A stretch of 64,000 nt of DNA, taken from NCBI RefSeq assembly GCF_014854695.1, contig NZ_CP027557.1, forward strand, positions 2,542,001-2,606,000, in the 5' to 3' direction. This DNA comes from Rhodococcus rhodochrous (GTDB lineage: Bacteria > Actinomycetota > Actinomycetes > Mycobacteriales > Mycobacteriaceae). The translations under genes and the position numbers were made by a program. The notes beneath the pieces are model-generated. The model saw only the letters and a program-made list of their open reading frames with translations, searched no databases and was not told where the DNA came from. Shown here piece by piece: positions 16,410-25,070 of the stretch. Each line of letters starts with the position of its first letter. Position 1 is the first letter of the stretch.

Positions 16410-17597
16410 ATGATTCTCTCGAGCGCGACCGGCGCGGAGGACACGGCGCTCCTCGTCGACACCATCCGAGCCGCCGTCGGCCGGGCCGACCCGGCCGACG
16501 GGCGGACCGATCGGGTCTACCGCGACGGTGCCCTCGACCGCGAACTGTGGTCCGTACTCGGCCGCGAGATCGGCATCGGCGCTCTCGCCGTCCCCGAGAA
16601 CCTCGGCGGCCTCGGCACCTCCTTCGCCACCGTGGCCGCCGTTCTCGAAACCCTCGGTGCGGAACTGACCCGCGTCCCGGTCCTCGGCGCTGTCGTCGCC
16701 GCCGCGGCTCTCACCCGCTGCACCGAACACCCCCTCGCCGGGGACCTCCTCGAGGGGATCGCCTCGGGCACACGGATCGTCGCCACGGTGGTCCCCGGGG
16801 ACGAGTGCGACGCGCCGTCCGCCGAGAGCGCCTTCCGGGCAGTCGAAGGCAGCGGAGGCGTCACTCTCACGGGCCGGGCCGATTTCGTGCTCGACGGAAC
16901 GGTGGCGGACACGCTCCTGATCCATGCCGTCGACCGGTACGGAGCCCTGGGCCTCTACGCCGTCGACCGCGTCCATCTGGTGGTCGAACCGATGGAGAGC
17001 ACCGACGCCACCCGGGGTCTGGCACGCATCCACGCCGAGAACGCCCCGGCCACCCTGCTCACCGACCGGCCCGAACCGGGCCGCGTACGCGATCGGGCCC
17101 TCGTGGCGCTGGCCTGCGACAGTCTCGGCGTCGCCCGCGCGTGCCTCGACGCCGCAGTGGCCTACGCGAAGGAACGCGTGCAGTTCGGCCGCCTCATCGG
17201 CGAGTTCCAGGCCGTGAAGCACATGCTCGCCGAGGTGGCCGTGGCCGTGGAACTGGCCGACTCCGCTGTCGCACACGCGGTGTGGGCGGTCGAGGAGGGC
17301 ACCGACGACGAGTGCGCCGAGGCAGCGGCCATCGCGGCGATCGCGTGCGGAGACGCTGCCGGCCTCGCCACCGCGACGAATGTCCAGGTGCACGGAGGCA
17401 TCGGTTTCACCTGGGAGCACACCGCCCACCTGTACTACCGCCGGGCGCTGAGCTCGAGCGTGTTGTGGGGCACCGCCGACGAACACGCTCAGCGGCTGTA
17501 TCGGCTCGCGACCGGCCGCGCAGACCGGGAAGGCGGCACCCCGTCCCCTGAACCCGTCCGCGAACCGGCACCCGCCCTGTTCGCCACCGAGCACTGA
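16410..17597 (+). CDS. Acyl-CoA dehydrogenase, FadE28-like
   Basis: This 395-residue protein has the acyl-CoA dehydrogenase fold, with VPENLGGLGTSFATVAAVLETLG at the N terminus and VQVHGGIGFTWEHTAHLYYRRA near the C terminus. The latter is typical of the smaller, often non-catalytic partner in actinobacterial heterotetrameric dehydrogenases (FadE28, FadE27). The usual C-terminal catalytic Glu is absent. ATG 16410 follows AGGAAAGG. It lies within the ABC operon, after the desulforedoxin-like gene and 28 nt before the ATPase. A partner could be the enzyme at 13573. Confidence 0.85.
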   Translation: MILSSATGAEDTALLVDTIRAAVGRADPADGRTDRVYRDGALDRELWSVLGREIGIGALAVPENLGGLGTSFATVAAVLETLGAELTRVPVLGAVVAAAALTRCTEHPLAGDLLEGIASGTRIVATVVPGDECDAPSAESAFRAVEGSGGVTLTGRADFVLDGTVADTLLIHAVDRYGALGLYAVDRVHLVVEPMESTDATRGLARIHAENAPATLLTDRPEPGRVRDRALVALACDSLGVARACLDAAVAYAKERVQFGRLIGEFQAVKHMLAEVAVAVELADSAVAHAVWAVEEGTDDECAEAAAIAAIACGDAAGLATATNVQVHGGIGFTWEHTAHLYYRRALSSSVLWGTADEHAQRLYRLATGRADREGGTPSPEPVREPAPALFATEH

Positions 17598-17625
17598 TCT
17601 CCGACGGTCGGAAAGTGAGTACACG

Positions 17626-18792
17626 ATGTCCCATGTCTCGATACGCCAGCTGCTGAAGAACTTCGACGGCAAGCCCCCGACGGTGGCCGTGGATCATCTC
17701 GACCTCGAGATCGAGGACGGCGAATTCCTGGTCCTGCTGGGCCCGTCCGGGTGCGGCAAGACGACAACCCTCCGCTGTCTGGCCGGCCTCGAACAGCCTG
17801 CGAGCGGCTCCATCACCCTCGGCGACGAGGTGGTCTTCGACGGTGCCCGCCGTGTGAACCTGCCGCCCGACAAGCGCTTCATCGGCATGGTTTTCCAGTC
17901 CTACGCCCTGTGGCCGCACATGACCGTCCGCAAGAACATCGCCTACCCCCTCAAGTCGCGCAAGCTCACCGACGCGCTCGCCGACGGCCGGGTCGAGGAG
18001 ACCGCGGCCCTGGTGGACTGCGAACGTCTGCTCGACCGGCTCCCGGCGGAACTGTCCGGCGGGCAGCAGCAGCGCGTCGCCCTGGCACGCGGTCTGGTCT
18101 CCCATCCCGATCTCGTCCTGTTCGACGAGCCGCTCAGCAACCTCGATGCGCGCCTGCGCGATCAGGTCCGGGCGGAACTGCACGACCTGCATCAGCGCAA
18201 GCCGTTCACGGCGGTGTTCGTGACGCACGATCAGAGCGAAGCCCTGGCGCTGGGCACCCGCATGGCGATCATGCGCGCCGGCCGGATCGTCCAGATCGGT
18301 CCGCCGCGAGAGGTCTTCGAGGAGCCGGTCGACGAGTACGTCGCAGGCTTCACGGGCATGTCGAACCGGGTGCCCTGTGAGTACGTCGACGGACGCTGGT
18401 ATGCGCTGGGCACCGAGATCCACGGCATGCAACCGCGGGCAGAGGCTTCGGTGGGTTCGTTCGTCCTGCGCCTACGACCGGAGAAGGTCCGGCTGGTGAC
18501 CGACGTCGCGGACCTGCTGCCCGGTGAAGCCGGGATGGCCGTGCACATCGACGATGTCGAGTACGGTGGCCTGCACTTCGACGTGATGTGCTCGGTGGTG
18601 GGCGACGGATCGGTGCGCCGCCAGTTGCATGCCCGGATCCAGACATTCGACACGGCGCGCATGCCGCGCACGGTGAACCGCGGCGCGACGATGATCTTCG
18701 CGTTCGATCCGCTCGACGCGCGCACCTTCGACAACGACGGCACGGCACTGGCACTGCCCCGACAGGCGCTGACCGGCGCTCTGGTGGGGTGA
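17626..18792 (+). CDS. ABC transporter ATP-binding protein (Fe3+/polyamine type)
   Basis: This 388-residue ATPase has Walker A GPSGCGKTT near residue 41, the Q-loop FQSYALWPH, the signature LSGGQQQR, Walker B LVLFDEP, and the switch His in VTHDQSEA. A C-terminal TOBE-like domain of about 130 residues (FVLRLRPEKV) is typical of the PotA/FbpC/UgpC group. It follows the acyl-CoA dehydrogenase by 28 nt and precedes the permease by 7 nt. It powers the importer whose binding protein is encoded at 14909. Confidence 0.92.
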   Translation: MSHVSIRQLLKNFDGKPPTVAVDHLDLEIEDGEFLVLLGPSGCGKTTTLRCLAGLEQPASGSITLGDEVVFDGARRVNLPPDKRFIGMVFQSYALWPHMTVRKNIAYPLKSRKLTDALADGRVEETAALVDCERLLDRLPAELSGGQQQRVALARGLVSHPDLVLFDEPLSNLDARLRDQVRAELHDLHQRKPFTAVFVTHDQSEALALGTRMAIMRAGRIVQIGPPREVFEEPVDEYVAGFTGMSNRVPCEYVDGRWYALGTEIHGMQPRAEASVGSFVLRLRPEKVRLVTDVADLLPGEAGMAVHIDDVEYGGLHFDVMCSVVGDGSVRRQLHARIQTFDTARMPRTVNRGATMIFAFDPLDARTFDNDGTALALPRQALTGALVG

Positions 18793-18799
18793 GGCGGAC

Positions 18800-20533
18800 A
18801 TGGCTGTCATGACGTTGCCGACCGCCGAGGTCGGTGAAGCCCCTCCGAGTGTCCCCCGCGCGCTCGGGAACGACGCGGTGCGGGTCGTCGCGCGCCGCCT
18901 CGGCGTCGTCGCCTTCGTGGCGCTGCTCTGCTACCTGGTCGTGCTTCCGGTGGTGCGGTTGCAGGCGACGGCCTTCGAGGACGGAGCAGCCGGTTACGAC
19001 CGTGCCTTCGGTCTGCCCCGCATCGGCCAGATCCTGTGGAACACCGTCGGCCTGGCGTTCGGCTCGTTGGTGATCGCGATGGTTCTCGGCACGGCACTGG
19101 CGTGGGCGGCGAACCGGCTTCCCCGACGCCTGGCCGTGTTGCAGATCCTGCCGATCCTGCCGATCGTGATCCCGGCCGTCGCTGCGATCGTCGGCTGGGC
19201 GTTCCTGCTCTCACCCCGTCCCGGCTACCTCAACGCGATGCTGCGGAACCTGCCGTGGTGGTCGCATCTCGAAGAGGGCCCGATCGACATCTACTCGATC
19301 CAGTGGATCGTGATCATCACCGGCTTCTCGCTGAGTTCGTTCGTGTACATGTTCGTCCGCTCGGGCTTCGAGAACATCAACTCGGAGATGATCGAGGCCG
19401 CTCAGGTCTCCGGGATGCCGGAATGGAAGGTCTTCTTCAAGATCACCCTGCCGTTGCTGCGCCCCACACTCATCTACGGCGCGGGCGTGGCACTTCTGCT
19501 CGGGCTCGGGCAGTTCACCGGTCCGCTGTTGCTGGGCACCAACACCGGGGTCAGCGTGCTGACCACGGAAATGTACTTCCAGATCAGCGACTCGCCGGCA
19601 CAGTTCGCCACCGCGGCGGCCCTCGGCTCGCCGCTGCTGATCGTGGGGATCGTGGTGGTCTTCGCGCAGAAGGCGATGCTGGGCAATCAGCGCCGGTTCG
19701 TCACCCACGGCGGTAAGGCCTTCCGTTCGCAGGGGCGCCCGTCGAAGACCGGTGTGGCGATCATCCTGCTGTTCTCGTTGCTGTCGACGGTGCTGCCGCT
19801 GCTGGCGCTGGTGTTCGTCGCCCTGTCGCGCTACTGGAGTGGCACCGTCAACTTCTCGGCGCTGACCTTCGAGAACTTCGAAACGATCTTCTCCGGTACG
19901 GCGGTGCCCGCCGCGGTGGGCAACAGCGTGATGTTCTCCCTGATCGCGATGGCGATCGTCCTGCCCCTGGGCTTCGTCGCCGCGAACCTCATCGTGCGTG
20001 GCACGAAGTACCCGGTGCTGCGTGTGGTCACCGACGTGCTCGTGTCCATGCCGTTGGGAGTGCCGGCGGTCATCTTCGGCGCCGCCTTCCTGCTGACCTA
20101 CACGCAGGGGCCGATCGTCCTCTACGGCACCTCGTGGGTGGTGATCCTGGTGTACGTGACGTTGATGCTGCCGTTCGCGACCCGGATGCAGCTGTCCTCG
20201 ATGCTCGCCCTGGGTGAGACCTATCTCGAGGCGTCCCGGGTGAGCGGTGCCGGTTTCGTGGCCACCAACGTGAAGATCCTGTTGCCGCTCATGCGCGGCA
20301 GCCTCGGCGGGACCGCGGCCCTGTTGTTCGTTCTGCTCACCCACGAGTTCACGGCGTCGCTGCTGGTGCGGGCCTCGCAGACGCAGGTGATGGGCACCAT
20401 CCTGTTCGAGTACTGGTCCAACGGTGGGTACCCGCTCGTCGCCGCTGTCGCCCTGGTCATGACCGGTGTCACCGCGGTCGGTGTCGCCGCGGCGATGCTG
20501 GTGGGCGGAACCGACGCGCTCAGCAAGATGTGA
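18800..20533 (+). CDS. ABC transporter permease, two fused membrane units
   Basis: This 577-residue permease has two homologous halves, each with about six membrane segments and an EAA loop: EAAQVSGMPEWKVFFKITLPLL in the first half, and EASRVSGAGF followed by KILLPLMRG in the second. One-chain permeases of this kind are usual in the Fe3+ (FbpB/SfuB/AfuB) branch. The ATG lies 7 nt after the ATPase stop. With the lipoprotein and ATPase it forms a complete importer. A hairpin follows the gene. Confidence 0.9.
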   Translation: MAVMTLPTAEVGEAPPSVPRALGNDAVRVVARRLGVVAFVALLCYLVVLPVVRLQATAFEDGAAGYDRAFGLPRIGQILWNTVGLAFGSLVIAMVLGTALAWAANRLPRRLAVLQILPILPIVIPAVAAIVGWAFLLSPRPGYLNAMLRNLPWWSHLEEGPIDIYSIQWIVIITGFSLSSFVYMFVRSGFENINSEMIEAAQVSGMPEWKVFFKITLPLLRPTLIYGAGVALLLGLGQFTGPLLLGTNTGVSVLTTEMYFQISDSPAQFATAAALGSPLLIVGIVVVFAQKAMLGNQRRFVTHGGKAFRSQGRPSKTGVAIILLFSLLSTVLPLLALVFVALSRYWSGTVNFSALTFENFETIFSGTAVPAAVGNSVMFSLIAMAIVLPLGFVAANLIVRGTKYPVLRVVTDVLVSMPLGVPAVIFGAAFLLTYTQGPIVLYGTSWVVILVYVTLMLPFATRMQLSSMLALGETYLEASRVSGAGFVATNVKILLPLMRGSLGGTAALLFVLLTHEFTASLLVRASQTQVMGTILFEYWSNGGYPLVAAVALVMTGVTAVGVAAAMLVGGTDALSKM

Positions 20534-20558
20534 CCACACGGATCGAGATGTCATCCCG

Positions 20559-20591
20559 GGGCCCGGCGGCGAGTCGCTCGTTGCCGGGCCC
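20559..20591 (+). terminator. Hairpin after the ABC permease
   Basis: GGGCCCGGC (20559-20567) pairs with GCCGGGCCC (20583-20591) around a 15-nt loop. It lies between the permease and the next SDR and may end or attenuate the transport operon. Confidence 0.5.
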
Positions 20592-20645
20592 GGTCTCGCC
20601 TGCCGCCCCGGCACGTCCGGGCCGGCACGAACGGAAGGACGACAG

Positions 20646-21467
20646 TTGACACACAGGACGACTCCGGATCATCTCCGGGACGCGGGTGTCGTCGTCACGG
20701 GAGCCGGTAACGGCATCGGCCGGGCTCTCGCCCACCGCCTCGCGCAGGCCGGCGCCCGTGTCGTGGTCAACGATCTCGACGCCGACGCGTGCGTCCGTGT
20801 CGCCGAGGAGATCGGTGGCGTCGCGGCACCGGGGGATGCGGCAGGGGAGCAGGGGGTCGCCGATCTGGTCGCCCGTGCGCGCGCCGCTCTCGGCGCCGTG
20901 GACGTGTGGTTCGCCAACGCCGGGGTCGAGACCGGAGGGGCCGAGAGCGAGGCGGCCTGGCAGCTGTCCTGGGACGTCAACGTCATGGGTCACGTCCGCG
21001 CCGCCCGGGCACTGCTGCCGGAGTGGCTCGATCGGGGCACCGGCCGGTTCGTGGTGACGGCGTCGGCAGCGGGACTGCTGACCATGCTCGGTTCCCCGGC
21101 GTATTCGGTGAGCAAGCACGCTGCCGTCGCCCACGCGGAATGGCTCTCGGCGACCTACGGGGACAAGGGCGTGATCGTCCAGTGCGTGTGCCCGCAGGGC
21201 GTCGCGACGGATCTGCTGCCCACCGACGCGGCAGGCCGGGTGATCTTCGAGAGCGGGGTGCTCACCCCGGACGAGGTCGCCGACCATATCGTCGGAGCCC
21301 TCGGCGACGACCGGTTCCTGATCCTTCCGCACCCCGAGGTGGCGGAGTACTACCGGCGGCGAGCATCGGACCCGGATCGGTGGCTACGCGCGATGCGACG
21401 AGTGCAGGACCGCATCGAGGTCGTCGCGCGAGAGGAGCGGATCCACCCCCTCCGGACGACCGGGTGA
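20646..21467 (+). CDS. SDR family oxidoreductase (TTG start)
   Basis: This 273-residue short-chain dehydrogenase has TGAGNGIGRA for cofactor binding, FANAG, and SAAGLLTMLGSPAYSVSKHA with the catalytic Ser, Tyr and Lys. The TTG at 20646 is preferred because GGAAGGAC lies eight bases upstream and it gives the normal SDR N terminus; the frame is open further upstream without a better start. It lies 112 nt after the ABC permease, beyond a hairpin. It is the third SDR of the catabolic region. The substrate is unknown. Confidence 0.8.
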   Translation: MTHRTTPDHLRDAGVVVTGAGNGIGRALAHRLAQAGARVVVNDLDADACVRVAEEIGGVAAPGDAAGEQGVADLVARARAALGAVDVWFANAGVETGGAESEAAWQLSWDVNVMGHVRAARALLPEWLDRGTGRFVVTASAAGLLTMLGSPAYSVSKHAAVAHAEWLSATYGDKGVIVQCVCPQGVATDLLPTDAAGRVIFESGVLTPDEVADHIVGALGDDRFLILPHPEVAEYYRRRASDPDRWLRAMRRVQDRIEVVAREERIHPLRTTG

Positions 21468-21559
21468 GAAGGTAGCACTTCCGGGGCGGAGACCGGTCGT
21501 GGTCGCTGTGCTTCGCGAGTCGGGTTGCCGCAGCCGTGGCTGTCGATAGCGTGGTCGAC

Positions 21560-22885
21560 ATGAGTGCTCTGCCGAGATCGTGGATACAGTTGCGGGTCGC
21601 AGCGGGCGTATACCGATTCCGGGAGAGCCTGTTCGCGCTGCCCGCGCTGGTCGTCGTCGCCGGAGCCGTGCTCGCGGAGGTGAGCGGCTACATCGATCGG
21701 GCCTCCGGCCCCTTCCCGCGGGGCATGAAGATGAACAGCAACGCCGCGATCTGGCTGCTGAGTACCGTGGCGGGTGCCACGATCACCACCGCCGGTGTCG
21801 TCTTCTCGTTGACCGTCGTGAGCCTGCAGTTGGCGAGCAGCCAGTTCTCACCGCGGGTGATGCGGTCCTTCATCCGGGATCGGGCCAGCCAGACGGTGAT
21901 CGGGATGCTGGTGGCGACCTTCGTCTACTGCGTGCTGACGCTGCGCCACATCGGCGCGGACGACGCCGCACCCGCCCCGACACTGTCGACCACCCTTGCA
22001 GTGGTTCTCGCGGTGTCGACCGTGGTGCTCATCATCGCCTATCTCAACCGGCTGGCCCATGGTCTGCAGGTCGGGGAGGTGGTGCGCAGCATCGCCTCGG
22101 AGGCCGAGAAGGTCATCGCGAACACGAGCCGGAGTGCGCACCGCGAGATCCACGTCGACCGGGTGCCGGAGCCGGATTTCACCGAGGGGGCGACGGTGCA
22201 CGCCCCGCGCGACGGCTGGGTGACCCAGGCGCCGGCCGAGCTCGTTCTCGCCGTGGTACCGCCGGGTGCGGTCGTGCGGATGGAGACGCGTCCCGGCGCG
22301 TACATCCACTGCGGGGAACCGCTGCTGCGGATCCATCCGAAGCCGGAACGGGCGGTGGTCCTGCGGCGGCTCGAGGCGGCCGTGGAGATCTCGAATGCGC
22401 GCACCATGCAACAGGACGTGGACTTCGCGCTGCGGCAACTCGTCGACATCGCGCTGCGCGCCCTCAGTCAGGCGATCAACGACCCGACGACCGCCACCGA
22501 GGTGGTGCTCCGACTCGGCAGTCTGCTGCGCACCCTGCTGGTCACCGACAGTCCGGTGCCGGCGATCGAGGGGGCGGACGGCCGGATTCTGCTGCGTCCG
22601 TGGATCCTGTCGCCCGACGAGTACATCGAGCACGCCTTCGAACAGATCCGGCAGGCCGGTTCGGCGCAGCTGCACGTGGCCACGGCGCTCGCCCGGGTTC
22701 TGCGCATGCTCATCGATCATCTCTCCGAGCAGCGGCGCACCGAGTCGGTACCGGCCTTGCAACACCAGTTGCGGCTGCTCGTCGACGCGGTGGTCGACCG
22801 GCCCGAGTTCCGTCCGGAGGACCTCGAACGTTTCCGTGCCGTCGCCGAGGGATCCGCGGATCCCGCGGAGCATCGGACGGACTGA
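21560..22885 (+). CDS. DUF2254 membrane protein
   Basis: This 441-residue protein matches DUF2254. It has hydrophobic segments near residues 20-40, 65-95, 105-125 and 140-160; GATITTAGVVFSLTVVSLQLAS and SSQFSPRVMRSFIRD are characteristic. A soluble domain of about 260 residues follows, including VTQAPAELVLAVVPPGAVV and a helical tail. The family's function is unknown. ATG 21560 is chosen; a GATAGC -10-like element ends 9 nt upstream and no ribosome site is visible, so a leaderless message is possible. The earlier GTG at 21536 is less likely. Confidence 0.82.
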   Translation: MSALPRSWIQLRVAAGVYRFRESLFALPALVVVAGAVLAEVSGYIDRASGPFPRGMKMNSNAAIWLLSTVAGATITTAGVVFSLTVVSLQLASSQFSPRVMRSFIRDRASQTVIGMLVATFVYCVLTLRHIGADDAAPAPTLSTTLAVVLAVSTVVLIIAYLNRLAHGLQVGEVVRSIASEAEKVIANTSRSAHREIHVDRVPEPDFTEGATVHAPRDGWVTQAPAELVLAVVPPGAVVRMETRPGAYIHCGEPLLRIHPKPERAVVLRRLEAAVEISNARTMQQDVDFALRQLVDIALRALSQAINDPTTATEVVLRLGSLLRTLLVTDSPVPAIEGADGRILLRPWILSPDEYIEHAFEQIRQAGSAQLHVATALARVLRMLIDHLSEQRRTESVPALQHQLRLLVDAVVDRPEFRPEDLERFRAVAEGSADPAEHRTD

Positions 22886-22962
22886 TCGACCTGGGGTGTA
22901 GGACCGATCGGAGACGGCTATCCGACTGTCACAGGAAGCGGGCCGAGCGGGAGGACGACGAC

Positions 22963-23172
22963 ATGGCGACCCACTTCTCCGTCGGTGACCACGTCCGATG
23001 GAACTCCGAGGCCGGATACGTCGAGGGTGTGATCATCGCGAAGCACACGGAGGACGTGGAGTTCAAGGGACGCACGCGGCGGTGCAGCGAGGACGAGCCG
23101 CAGTACGAGATCCGGAGCGACAAGACCGATCACGTCGCGATGCACAAGGGCAGTGCGCTGAAGAAGACCTGA
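22963..23172 (+). CDS. DUF2945 (Tudor-like HVA1) small protein
   Basis: This 69-residue protein is of the DUF2945 family, a small Tudor-like beta barrel: FSVGDHVRWNSEAGYVEGVI, then YEIRSDKTDHVAMHKGSALKK. Such proteins are widespread in soil bacteria and their role is unclear; the related fungal domain is linked to hypervirulence. ATG 22963 follows GGGAGGACG. It lies 77 nt after the DUF2254 gene and may share its message. It is convergent with the membrane protein on the other strand, only 17 nt away. Confidence 0.82.
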   Translation: MATHFSVGDHVRWNSEAGYVEGVIIAKHTEDVEFKGRTRRCSEDEPQYEIRSDKTDHVAMHKGSALKKT

Positions 23173-23189
23173 CGGTGGAGATCCCGGCG

Positions 23190-23705
23190 TCAGGTGATCA
23201 GCGCCTGCCCGACGCCGCACACCGCGACCGCCCACAGCACCGAGGTGGACGTGCCGATGATGAACTGTTCGGAAGCATTCGGTTCGCGTAGTTCGGGATA
23301 ACGGGCGAGACCCTTCACCGCCATGATGACGGCGATCCCTTCGGGCCATCCGGCGAGGACGGAGGCGGTGACCGCTCCGCGTTCGAGCACGCCGATGACG
23401 CGTCCGCCGCGGAGCGGGCCCGGGGGAGGGGTGGGCTCGGGACCGGCGTCGGGTTGCCGGCGCGCGATCCGGAACGCCACGAGGACCGCGGGTCCGCCCC
23501 CGGTGATCGCCGCCGTGGCGGTGAGGATCAGCGTGGCCGCGAGCGCGACTCCCTGAACCGGTGTGGTCGCGGTGGCGGCGAGGGCGGCACCGGCGAGACC
23601 CGCGAGGCTCAGCGAGGCGGCCGGCCACACCGGCAGGCTCGGGCGCAGCGCGAGCGTGGGTGCGAGAGCGGCGACGGCCAGGCACACCAGTGAGAGGACG
23701 GTCAA
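23190..23705 (-). CDS. Small membrane protein downstream of SatD-like regulator
   Basis: This protein of about 171 residues has three or four hydrophobic segments in the first 80 residues and one or two at the C terminus (SVLAGWPEGIAVIMAVKGLARYPELR near residue 120). I do not recognise a named family. The start is taken as TTG 23705, which overlaps the upstream stop by 2 nt and has GGAAAGG before it; a GTG a few codons later is an alternative. Tight coupling to the SatD-like gene suggests that the two act together. Confidence 0.65.
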   Translation of the reverse strand: MTVLSLVCLAVAALAPTLALRPSLPVWPAASLSLAGLAGAALAATATTPVQGVALAATLILTATAAITGGGPAVLVAFRIARRQPDAGPEPTPPPGPLRGGRVIGVLERGAVTASVLAGWPEGIAVIMAVKGLARYPELREPNASEQFIIGTSTSVLWAVAVCGVGQALIT

Positions 23706-24283
23706 CGATCGGCCCTTTCCAGGAGTCGGCGCACGAGTTCGCGTCCGGCCAGTTCGGCCTGCCACCCGGCGGTGGCGAGGCGCTGGGATACCGCTTGCTT
23801 GCTGATGTCGAGACGCTCGGCGATCCGCGCCTGCGACAGACCCTGGCGAGCAAGATCGACCGCCTCGTGCCCCTGCTCGGTGCGGCGCAGGACGACGGTG
23901 GCGAGCAGGGTGAGCGCGGCGTCGACATCGGCGGTGGCCTCGGGGTCGTCACCTTCGGCCGCGACCTGCCCGGGTGCGCTCTTGGCGCGTTCGACAGCAG
24001 TGCGGGCATGTTCGAAGGCGGGTCCGCGGCCGGCGCGTGTCTGCTCGGGGAGCGGGGTCTCCACCGGGCCGATTCCCACCCCGATACTCCAGCGTTCTCT
24101 TCGGAGGAGGTCGAGGACGAGATCGACGACGAGAGCGGGATCGTCCGCGACGGCCTGGACCTCGTCGCCCGCGGTGCGATCGAAGGGCCGTACCAGCGGA
24201 ACGTCCTGCAGTGCGGTGAGGAGGTCCGCCACGCGGTCGACATCGCGGCGGCTGCCCCGTTGGTCGACCGTCAAGACGAACAT
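23702..24283 (-). CDS. SatD-like protein with C-terminal HTH
   Basis: This 193-residue protein opens with MFVLTVDQRGSRRDVDRV and has FDRTAGDEVQAV and GIGPVETPLPEQTRAGRGPAF, resembling SatD-type proteins of actinobacteria. Residues about 143-170 form a helix-turn-helix, LSQARIAERLDISKQAVSQRL. It is thus probably a DNA-binding regulator with a nucleotide-like sensing fold, but the ligand is unknown. A 20-bp palindrome lies 17 nt upstream, perhaps for autoregulation. A small membrane protein gene overlaps its stop. Confidence 0.7.
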   Translation of the reverse strand: MFVLTVDQRGSRRDVDRVADLLTALQDVPLVRPFDRTAGDEVQAVADDPALVVDLVLDLLRRERWSIGVGIGPVETPLPEQTRAGRGPAFEHARTAVERAKSAPGQVAAEGDDPEATADVDAALTLLATVVLRRTEQGHEAVDLARQGLSQARIAERLDISKQAVSQRLATAGWQAELAGRELVRRLLERADR

Positions 24284-24299
24284 GGGTCAAGTGTGAGGG

Positions 24300-24319
24300 C
24301 TTGATTCAGGATAATCAAG
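24300..24319 (-). promoter_or_regulatory. 20-bp palindrome before the SatD-like gene
   Basis: CTTGATT (24300-24306) and AATCAAG (24313-24319) flank CAGGAT. The palindrome overlaps a -10-like TATCCT on the minus strand, in front of a gene that encodes an HTH protein. It is a candidate autoregulatory operator. Confidence 0.5.
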
Positions 24320-24365
24320 ACCTGAAGCTTGACGAATCGGGGTGCCGCGTGGCGATGCGTACGGG

Positions 24366-25070
24366 CTAGCGGGCCGGCTCGTTCCCCGTCAGCTCATGAT
24401 GTGCGGTGATCGCGTCCACCGCATCGCCGTCGTACTTCATCCGTTTCGCGATGGTGAGGCGGAGTGTCGACGGCAGTGCCGGGGCGAACTTCTTGAAGTA
24501 GGCGCACAGCCATTCCTGGCGACCGACGAGAAACGGGAAATCGGTCGTCATCATGTTGCGGGCGACCAGCATCGGCAACGGGGCGTCGAGCGGATGGAAG
24601 TCGTGATTCCACAGACCCGGCTGGGTGCAGCCCGGGTAGAACTGGCCGAGCATGAAACCGTGTTCGACGAACCGCGACTTGAATTCCGCGTGGACGACGT
24701 CGATCACCTCGAAGCCGGTGAGGTCGGGCAGTACGGTCACGAGCGTCTTCAGGCTCCGGTCGCGATCGTCCTCGCGTGAGAGCGTCGTGTACAGGTCGAA
24801 CTGGTCCTCCACGATCGTGCCGAGTGCCCCGGCGTCGATTGCGGGTCCGTGGACGAACGCGGCTCCGAAGAGCTGCTTGCCGATCGACGGACGAACGAAC
24901 GGGCAGACGGGCCCGCTGCGGCCGAGGTCGGGGTTGGGTTCGGTGAGATACCCACTCGCCCACGTTCTCAACAGGTGGGCGCTCGCTTCGTCTGCGTACT
25001 CGGAGGTTTCACCGAACAGGTCCACCCAGACCGTGCCCGAACGAGGCCCGACTCGTCTCTGGATCGGCAT
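24366..25070 (-). CDS. DUF6875-like protein
   Basis: This 234-residue soluble protein resembles the DUF6875 family: LLRTWASGYLTEPNPDLGRSGPVCPFVRPSI near residues 33-63, then a mixed alpha/beta part with GFMLGQFYPGCTQPGLWN and HPLDAPLPMLVARNMMTTDFPFL. It has no signal peptide or membrane segment. ATG 25070 follows GGAGGGAGGAAG. It is divergent from the giant NRPS gene, 579 nt away. DUF6875 proteins have no known activity; the context suggests a link to natural-product synthesis, which is inference. Confidence 0.65.
   Translation of the reverse strand: MPIQRRVGPRSGTVWVDLFGETSEYADEASAHLLRTWASGYLTEPNPDLGRSGPVCPFVRPSIGKQLFGAAFVHGPAIDAGALGTIVEDQFDLYTTLSREDDRDRSLKTLVTVLPDLTGFEVIDVVHAEFKSRFVEHGFMLGQFYPGCTQPGLWNHDFHPLDAPLPMLVARNMMTTDFPFLVGRQEWLCAYFKKFAPALPSTLRLTIAKRMKYDGDAVDAITAHHELTGNEPAR

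Noticed and set aside
14909-20533. Iron(III) uptake system
   Set aside because: The sequence class allows it, but no iron box was seen and catabolic genes are interleaved, so iron was not taken as the substrate.
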